Shown in pieces: positions 6,494 through 11,269 of a stretch of DNA of 11,269 bases. This stretch comes from Ruminococcaceae bacterium UBA2806 (GTDB lineage Bacteria > Bacillota > Clostridia > Oscillospirales > Acutalibacteraceae). The stretch covers positions 9,388-20,656 of the forward strand of contig DEHG01000153.1 in the NCBI GenBank assembly GCA_002351795.1, in the 5' to 3' direction. The notes beneath the pieces are model-generated. The model saw only the letters and a program-made list of their open reading frames with translations. It made no database searches and had not been told where the DNA came from. Position 1 is the first letter of the stretch, and each line of letters starts with the position of its first letter. The translations under genes and the position numbers were made by a program.

Positions 6494-7337
6494 AAATATC
6501 AAATTAGTATACGGCGCAGGCACTTCATTTGAAAAGACTGCCCTTGATGATGTAAGCTTTGAAATAGAAAAGGGAGAATTTGTCGGGATAATCGGGCATA
6601 CAGGCTCAGGCAAGTCTACCCTTGTGCAGCTGCTCAACGGTCTGTTAAAGCCGACTGAGGGCAGGATATATCTTAACGGTAAGGATATCTGGGAAAAGCC
6701 GAAGAAGATCAGGAATGTCCGCTTTAAGGTCGGTATGGTTTTCCAGTATCCGGAGTATCAGCTGTTTGAAGAAACTGTATATAAGGATATTGCTTTTGGT
6801 CCGAAGAATATGGGGCTTGAGGAAGAGGAAATTGATAAAAGGGTCAGGGAAGCAGCAGTTTTTACGGGGCTGCGTGAAGACCAGCTTGAAGCATCGCCTT
6901 TTGAATTATCTGGCGGTGAAAAAAGACGTGCGGCAATTGCGGGTGTTATCGCAATGGATCCCGAGGTGCTTATTCTTGACGAACCGACAGCGGGACTTGA
7001 TCCCCTTGGAAGAGAAGCTCTGCTTTCACAGATAGCAGATTTCCACAGGGTAAGAAAAAATACCGTCCTGCTTGTATCGCACAGTATGGAGGATATTGCA
7101 AGGATATCCGATAGGATACTTGTGATGTCAAAGGGCAGGAAGGTCATGCTTGACAGCACGAAGAATGTGTTTTCGCATGGAAGAGAGCTTGAAAGCATAG
7201 GGCTTAAAGTTCCTCAGATCACAAAGATAATGATGATGTTAAAGGAAAAGGGAGTCAATGTCGATACATCGGTACTGACGGTGGAAAAGGGATTCAATGA
7301 AATATTGAATATCCTTTCACAAAAGACAAAGGAGTAA
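6474..7337 (+). CDS. ecfA2: Energy-coupling factor transporter ATPase EcfA2
   Basis: The partner ATPase forms the asymmetric EcfA1-EcfA2 dimer that docks on EcfT. I chose GTG 6474 (287 residues, MSVLKAENI), which has AGGTGA (6463-6468) 5 nt upstream. A GTG at 6465 lies inside that site. The N-terminus with GTSFEKTALDDVSFEIEKGE is typical of EcfA2. Walker A is GHTGSGKST (41-49), and the Q-loop region FQYPEYQLFEETV (90-102) is diagnostic for the A2 subunit. The signature is LSGGEKRR (145-152), with Glu where A1 has Gln. Walker B is VLILDEPT (165-172) and the switch His is 203. The start lies inside ecfA1, which suggests translational coupling that keeps the two subunits in balance. Confidence 0.96.
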   Translation: MSVLKAENIKLVYGAGTSFEKTALDDVSFEIEKGEFVGIIGHTGSGKSTLVQLLNGLLKPTEGRIYLNGKDIWEKPKKIRNVRFKVGMVFQYPEYQLFEETVYKDIAFGPKNMGLEEEEIDKRVREAAVFTGLREDQLEASPFELSGGEKRRAAIAGVIAMDPEVLILDEPTAGLDPLGREALLSQIADFHRVRKNTVLLVSHSMEDIARISDRILVMSKGRKVMLDSTKNVFSHGRELESIGLKVPQITKIMMMLKEKGVNVDTSVLTVEKGFNEILNILSQKTKE

Positions 7338-7341
7338 TATT

Positions 7342-8154
7342 TTGGTAAGAGAGATCACGCTCGGACAGTATATGCCCGGTAAGTCGTTTTTACATAAAAT
7401 TGATCCGAGAACAAAGACAGTCCTGCTTATTGCATATATTGTGTTTATATTTTTGTGCAGGAATTTTATTTCTTTGCTGATAATGTCTTTGTTTTCGCTT
7501 CTTGTAATTTTCATGACGAAAATAAGCTTCATGAAATACCTGAAAAGTCTGCGTATGATACTGTTTGTCATAATACTGACAGGCTTTTTTAATATTTTTT
7601 ACGGCAGCGGAGAAGTACTGTGGCAGTGGCAGCAGTTAAAGATAACGAGTGGGGGACTTATAAACGCCGCCTTTGTTATCGTAAGGATATCTATGCTGAT
7701 GATGGTAAGCTCGGTGCTTACATATACGACGTCGCCTACAGACCTTACAGACGGTCTTGAAAGACTTATGAAGCCGCTGAAAATATTTCATGTAAAGGTG
7801 CATGAGATAGCGATGATGATGACAATAGCGCTGCGCTTTATACCTGTACTTCTTGAGGAGACAGATAAGATAATGAACGCCCAGAAGGCAAGGGGCGCAG
7901 ATATGGAAAGCGGTAATCTTATAAAGAGGGTAAAGTCGCTTATACCTGTTCTGATACCGCTTTTTGTTTCGGCTTTCCGCAGAGCCGGAGATCTTGCAAC
8001 GGCAATGGAATGCCGCTGCTATAACGGTGACAAGAACCGCACAAGGATGAAGGTACTTCATTTTTCGATAAAGGATCTTATTGCGCTATTGGGGTGTCTT
8101 GTAGTGTTTGCCGCTGTAATTGTCGGTAATATGTATTTTCCGGCTGTAATATAA
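7342..8154 (+). CDS. ecfT: Energy-coupling factor transporter transmembrane protein EcfT
   Basis: EcfT is the membrane scaffold that couples ATP hydrolysis by EcfA1/EcfA2 to toppling of the substrate-binding S component. The start is TTG 7342, preceded by AAAGGAG (7328-7334) with a 7-nt spacer. It reads MVREITLGQYMPGKSFLHKIDPRTK, a typical EcfT N-terminus. Hydrophobic segments lie at about residues 25-39, 41-58, 70-87, 104-124, 158-172 and 245-263. The two coupling-helix motifs are KARGAD (182-187) and AMECRCYNG (221-229). The second carries Cys after the Arg, which is common in Firmicutes. The 270-residue length is normal. The spacing of 4 nt from ecfA2 shows one operon. No S-component gene follows, so the module probably serves several S proteins encoded elsewhere (group II). 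Confidence 0.95.
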   Translation: MVREITLGQYMPGKSFLHKIDPRTKTVLLIAYIVFIFLCRNFISLLIMSLFSLLVIFMTKISFMKYLKSLRMILFVIILTGFFNIFYGSGEVLWQWQQLKITSGGLINAAFVIVRISMLMMVSSVLTYTTSPTDLTDGLERLMKPLKIFHVKVHEIAMMMTIALRFIPVLLEETDKIMNAQKARGADMESGNLIKRVKSLIPVLIPLFVSAFRRAGDLATAMECRCYNGDKNRTRMKVLHFSIKDLIALLGCLVVFAAVIVGNMYFPAVI

Positions 8155-8174
8155 GCCGTAAAGTTGGAGTTAAT

Positions 8175-8909
8175 ATGAGAAATATTCTGCTTACAATGAT
8201 GTATGACGGTAGCTGCTTTCACGGGTGGCAGATACAAAAAAATGCCGTATCCGTTCAGGAGGTTTTTCAGAGAGGTCTGTACCGTGTTTTCGGAGAGGTC
8301 GATATTAAGGGCTGCAGCCGGACGGATTCGGGCGTACATGCAAATATGTACTGCGTAAGCTTCCATACGGATCACAGGATACCTGTTGAGAAAATACCGG
8401 CGGCGGTGAATAATTATCTTCCGCCGAGCATTGCTGTTCTTTCTGCAAAGGAAGTATCTGATGATTTCCACGCAAGATATTCCTGTAAGGGAAAAGAGTA
8501 TATATATAAGATCTGGCATGATGATATCAGGAATCCGTTTCTTGAAAAATATGCTCTGCATTACTGGTACCCGCTTGATATTGAGCTTATGAACAGGGCA
8601 GCAGCGCATCTTGAAGGGTATCATGATTTTACATCCTTCTGTACTCTCGACAACAGGGAAAAGGGTGATTTTCACAGGACTGTAAAATGTGTGAGAGTTG
8701 AAGAACTTGATCATCTTGTTACGATAAAGGCGGAAGCGGACGGATTTTTATATAATATGGTGCGGATAATAGTAGGTACCTTGCTTTACGTTTCCCAGAG
8801 AAAGATAGATCCGGACGATATACCCGGAATAATTAAAGCTGAGGACCGGAATGCTGCCGGACCTACAGCACCGGCACACGGACTGTATCTGAACAGGGTA
8901 TTCTACTGA
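8175..8909 (+). CDS. truA: tRNA pseudouridine(38-40) synthase TruA
   Basis: TruA isomerises uridines 38, 39 and 40 in the anticodon arm of many tRNAs. The 244-residue length matches the family. The N-terminal MYDGSCFHGWQIQKNAVSVQ is the standard opening. The catalytic aspartate is Asp51 in SRTDSGVHA (48-56). DFHARYSCKGKEYIYKI (the RNA-contacting central block), HDFTSFC, and YNMVRIIVGTLL near the C-terminus complete the pattern. GGAG (8166-8169) lies 5 nt before the ATG. The gene sits 20 nt downstream of ecfT, a linkage widespread in Firmicutes. The ribosomal protein genes that often flank this cluster (rplQ before, rplM-rpsI after) are absent, so the block is rearranged here. Confidence 0.96.
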   Translation: MRNILLTMMYDGSCFHGWQIQKNAVSVQEVFQRGLYRVFGEVDIKGCSRTDSGVHANMYCVSFHTDHRIPVEKIPAAVNNYLPPSIAVLSAKEVSDDFHARYSCKGKEYIYKIWHDDIRNPFLEKYALHYWYPLDIELMNRAAAHLEGYHDFTSFCTLDNREKGDFHRTVKCVRVEELDHLVTIKAEADGFLYNMVRIIVGTLLYVSQRKIDPDDIPGIIKAEDRNAAGPTAPAHGLYLNRVFY

Positions 8910-8936
8910 ACAAAAAAGAAAAAGGAGAATGAAGGT

Positions 8937-10193
8937 ATGAAAAAGCCTGATTTTCTGAAAAAAAAGAAGAAACGGGAAAAACAGTCGGATCGAAAATATA
9001 TGAGCTACGAGGATGTTCCGCTTACTACTTTCAAGGACAACGATCCTGCTCCTGCAAATCTGACAAAAAAGTTTTTTAAAGTTCTGGCAATAATGTTTGT
9101 AGGTGTAATAACTGTTCTTGCACTTGTAAACATAGATAAACTCACACCTGATAATATATCGCACTGGATACAGTATGAGCTTCTCGGAAAATCCGAGGGC
9201 GGCGGCTATCCGGCACGTTTTGTCGGTACATCTATCAATACTGAGAATTTTGCTGTAATGGATCGTTCTCCTGTATATTGCAGCAATACTTCAATAGTTG
9301 TGCTTAATTCAAATGCCGGTGAATATCAGAATAACCAACATTCCTTTGCTAATCCTATCATGAAAACCTATAACGATTATTCTCTGATATATAATGCTGA
9401 TGCGACAGGATACAGAATAATTGACCGAAATTCAATATTGTATTCTGGAACGGCAGAACATAAGCTTTTCGATGCAGATATAGCAGGCAACGGCACATAT
9501 GCGCTGCTTACATATGGAAGTGATTATCTTTCGGAGCTTACTGTAAACGGAAAGGATAACAAAAAGATATACGGCTATTCTTTTGCGGAATATTATGTCA
9601 GCAATGTATCTGTCAGTCCTGATGGCACAAGAGCTGCTCTCAGCGGAATTTCGGCAAAGGACGGGGCGCTTATTTCGGTCATATACATACTTGACTTTTC
9701 ACAGAAGGCTTATTTTCAGAAATATGAATTTGAGGATACCTATATTTATGATATATGTTATCTTGAAAACAATAAAGTCATTGCAATCGGTGACAATGCC
9801 GTTATTCACGTTGATATAGACAAGAAAAAATTCAAGGAATTATCATACAATTCAAGAGTTCTGACGACCTATTCCATTAAAAAGGATTACGGAGTTGTAT
9901 TATCGCTTTCGGAGAACCCTGACGGAAGGGAATGTGATATTGTTGCGATAAACTCTGACGGAAAAAAAGATTCAGAGGTTGCGACAGGACAGCGTATTTT
10001 ATCACTTGATTATTACAATGAAAAGATATGCGTTCTGATGCTTAATGATTTTTCCATTTATAATTTCAAAGGCTCACAGCTGTATCATCAGGAGGTTTCA
10101 TCCGACGCCCGTAAGATATGCTTTTGTGATGCGAACACATTGTATATTTTAGGTACAAGCAATATTTATAAATATCAAGCTGATTATTCGTAA
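8937..10193 (+). CDS. DUF5711-like single-pass membrane protein with predicted extracellular beta-propeller
   Basis: Its function is unknown. The 418 residues begin with a very basic cytoplasmic tail (five consecutive lysines within the first 12 residues) of about 45 residues. One transmembrane helix follows at about 48-66 (VLAIMFVGVITVLALVNI), with no signal peptidase site. The remaining 350 residues should face the outside by the positive-inside rule. They are rich in short beta-strands with Gly/Asp/Asn turns, including VSVSPDGTRAALSG (224-237) of the kind seen in TolB/WD40-like blades, and have no catalytic signature. The architecture and neighbourhood resemble the DUF5711 proteins of Ruminococcaceae; that name is from memory. 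AAAGGAG (8921-8927) lies 9 nt before the ATG, and the gene begins 27 nt after truA. It is the last gene of the operon and is followed by a strong terminator. A role in sensing or binding at the cell surface is only a guess. Confidence 0.8.
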   Translation: MKKPDFLKKKKKREKQSDRKYMSYEDVPLTTFKDNDPAPANLTKKFFKVLAIMFVGVITVLALVNIDKLTPDNISHWIQYELLGKSEGGGYPARFVGTSINTENFAVMDRSPVYCSNTSIVVLNSNAGEYQNNQHSFANPIMKTYNDYSLIYNADATGYRIIDRNSILYSGTAEHKLFDADIAGNGTYALLTYGSDYLSELTVNGKDNKKIYGYSFAEYYVSNVSVSPDGTRAALSGISAKDGALISVIYILDFSQKAYFQKYEFEDTYIYDICYLENNKVIAIGDNAVIHVDIDKKKFKELSYNSRVLTTYSIKKDYGVVLSLSENPDGRECDIVAINSDGKKDSEVATGQRILSLDYYNEKICVLMLNDFSIYNFKGSQLYHQEVSSDARKICFCDANTLYILGTSNIYKYQADYS

Positions 10194-10198
10194 AAAAT

Positions 10199-10236
10199 AC
10201 CGTTCCGGAAATATCTCCCGGAACGGTGACTTTTTT
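10199..10236. terminator. Bidirectional intrinsic terminator between the DUF5711-like gene and htpG
   Basis: ACCGTTCCGG (10199-10208) pairs perfectly with CCGGAACGGT (10218-10227) around a 9-nt loop. On the plus strand a run of six T follows at 10231-10236. On the minus strand the complement of the A-run at 10192-10197 supplies the U-tract. The hairpin therefore ends both convergent transcription units. The htpG stop codon (10235-10237) overlaps the plus-strand T-run. Confidence 0.93.
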
Positions 10237-11269
10237 ATACCAGATCCATTACTTCAACGCTTCTTTCAACAAAGCCTTCAAGCTCTGCTGCGGAAAGCTT
10301 TCTCTGACTGAGAACTGCAAGATCATAAATATGTCTGCAAAGCAGGTTTCTCTTTTCATCATCATATTCTGTCAGCTTTTTGATAATAGAATTAGCAGTG
10401 TTGATTATCAGAGTTTCCTTTGCCTTTTCATTGTTTGCACCGAACATATCGCCGTAGATACGGTTCATATCGTTGATCCTTCTCTGATATTCATTAATTG
10501 TTATAACAGCAGGAGTACCCTCGGTTTTGAGTGCCTGAGCCTTTATTTCAAGCTTTTCCATTCCCAGCGCATCTTTGAAAAGCGTTATAAGCTTATTGTT
10601 CTTTTCTGCATCAACGCCTTCCTCATCAGCTTTCAGAGCTTCGTCAACATCAGAGTCTATTCTTACAAATTTTGTACCTGCTTCCTTGTATTCAAGATAG
10701 GTTACAAAATGAGTGTCAATATTATGTTCAAGAATAATAGCATCAATGCCGTTGTCCTTGAATATCTTTACATACTGAGCCTGAGCGTTCATATCAGAAA
10801 CATAATATACTTTATCATCATATTTCGGTATCTCGCTGAATGTCTTGAATTCTCCGTCAGTTGTTTTGTAAAGGATTATATCCTTCATTCTTTCATAGAA
10901 TTTGTCATCCTTTATGCAGCCGAATTTGATAAAGGGAGAAATATCATCCCAATAGCTTTCATATTCCTTGCGCTCGTTCTTGAATACGCTTACAAGCTTA
11001 TCGGCAACCTTCTTTGTGATATGCTTTGAAATCTTAGCGACCTCGCCGTCATTCTGCAGGAATGATCTTGAAACATTAAGCGGAAGATCGGGACAGTCTA
11101 TGACGCCCTTGAGAAGCATAAGGAATTCCGGAACTACCTCTTTGATATTATCTGCGATATAAACCTGATTTGAGAAGAGCTTTATCTCACCGGGCATTAC
11201 CTGAAGCTTATCTGTCTGCTTGGGGAAATAAAGTATACCCTTGAGATTGAAGGGATAATCCATATTCAG
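10235..11269 (-). CDS. htpG: Chaperone HtpG (Hsp90), C-terminal half, 5' end outside window
   Basis: HtpG is the bacterial Hsp90, a homodimeric ATP-driven cytosolic chaperone. About 344 codons are visible, reading leftwards to TAA at 10237-10235. The frame remains open at the right edge (LNMDYPFNLKGILYFPK), so the N-terminal ATPase domain is not in the window. E. coli HtpG is 624 residues, so a little over half is present. The middle domain shows the FNLKGILYFP block and LPLNVSRSFLQND, whose Arg is the conserved residue that contacts the ATP gamma-phosphate. The visible part of the middle domain continues with SPFIKFGCIKDDKFYERM. The C-terminal dimerisation domain ends with ERSVEVMDLV, without the MEEVD tail of eukaryotic Hsp90. 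It is transcribed convergently to the ECF/truA operon, and its promoter lies outside the window. Confidence 0.96.
   Translation of the reverse strand: MNMDYPFNLKGILYFPKQTDKLQVMPGEIKLFSNQVYIADNIKEVVPEFLMLLKGVIDCPDLPLNVSRSFLQNDGEVAKISKHITKKVADKLVSVFKNERKEYESYWDDISPFIKFGCIKDDKFYERMKDIILYKTTDGEFKTFSEIPKYDDKVYYVSDMNAQAQYVKIFKDNGIDAIILEHNIDTHFVTYLEYKEAGTKFVRIDSDVDEALKADEEGVDAEKNNKLITLFKDALGMEKLEIKAQALKTEGTPAVITINEYQRRINDMNRIYGDMFGANNEKAKETLIINTANSIIKKLTEYDDEKRNLLCRHIYDLAVLSQRKLSAAELEGFVERSVEVMDLV

Noticed and set aside
7636..8061. Minus-strand open frames opposite ecfT and truA
   Set aside because: Both sense genes show full family motifs; the reverse translations are His/Tyr/Arg/Cys-rich artefacts of sense codon bias.
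10226..11029. Plus-strand open frame of 267 codons at the right end
   Set aside because: It lies wholly antisense to htpG, whose Hsp90 motifs are unmistakable. The start overlaps the terminator, there is no ribosome binding site, and the Cys/Phe/Ile-rich translation is typical of an antisense shadow.
1..11269. CRISPR array, tRNA/rRNA, prophage, transposase, toxin-antitoxin or defence cassette
   Set aside because: I read both strands for regular spaced repeats, cloverleaf signatures and transposase, integrase or nuclease motifs and found none. Nearly all of the sequence is accounted for by ordinary genes.

Overview
The window looks like a piece of chromosome from a low-to-mid GC, strictly anaerobic Firmicute, most likely a Ruminococcus-like member of the Oscillospiraceae/Ruminococcaceae. 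The grounds are strong AGGAG-type ribosome binding sites, frequent GTG and TTG starts, an ECF energizing module next to truA, a DUF5711-type membrane protein, and a dihydroxy-acid dehydratase of the oxygen-labile type. The genus is inferred from overall style; no rRNA or tRNA gene is present to fix it.

Layout. (1) 1-917: the 3' part of a polytopic membrane protein that resembles a GT-C (PMT/ArnT-like) glycosyltransferase. (2) 1029-1883: a MurB-family flavoprotein with a divergent active-site loop. (3) 2022-3790: ilvD (branched-chain amino acid synthesis) behind a near-perfect sigma-A promoter, which is overlapped by a 40-bp-spaced direct repeat that could be an operator. (4) 3801-4186: a strong composite hairpin abutting the decayed remnant of a YwqG/DUF1963-family gene. 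(5) 4218-10193: a tightly packed, probably co-transcribed run of a GNAT acetyltransferase, a class I SAM methyltransferase, ecfA1, ecfA2, ecfT, truA and a DUF5711-like one-pass membrane protein. It ends at a perfect 10-bp bidirectional terminator. (6) 10235-11269, minus strand: the C-terminal half of htpG (Hsp90), convergent with that run.

How the genes work together. EcfA1, EcfA2 and EcfT form the shared energizing module of a group II ECF vitamin/metal importer. No substrate-binding S component is encoded here, so partners must lie elsewhere. The ECF genes are translationally coupled: EcfA1 starts directly on the preceding stop, EcfA2 starts inside ecfA1 with GTG, and EcfT starts 5 nt after ecfA2 with TTG. 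TruA (tRNA pseudouridine synthase) commonly follows this module in Firmicutes. The methyltransferase is of the kind related to rRNA-modifying enzymes, so the operon mixes RNA modification with cofactor uptake. The other genes are housekeeping: amino acid synthesis, chaperone, and envelope glycan or precursor chemistry.

I found no CRISPR array, phage, toxin-antitoxin pair, transposase or obvious defence system, and nothing that makes a convincing new system. The observations most worth a second look are the decayed DUF1963 gene with its adjoining hairpin, the repeat-flanked ilvD promoter, and the altered catalytic loop of the MurB homologue.
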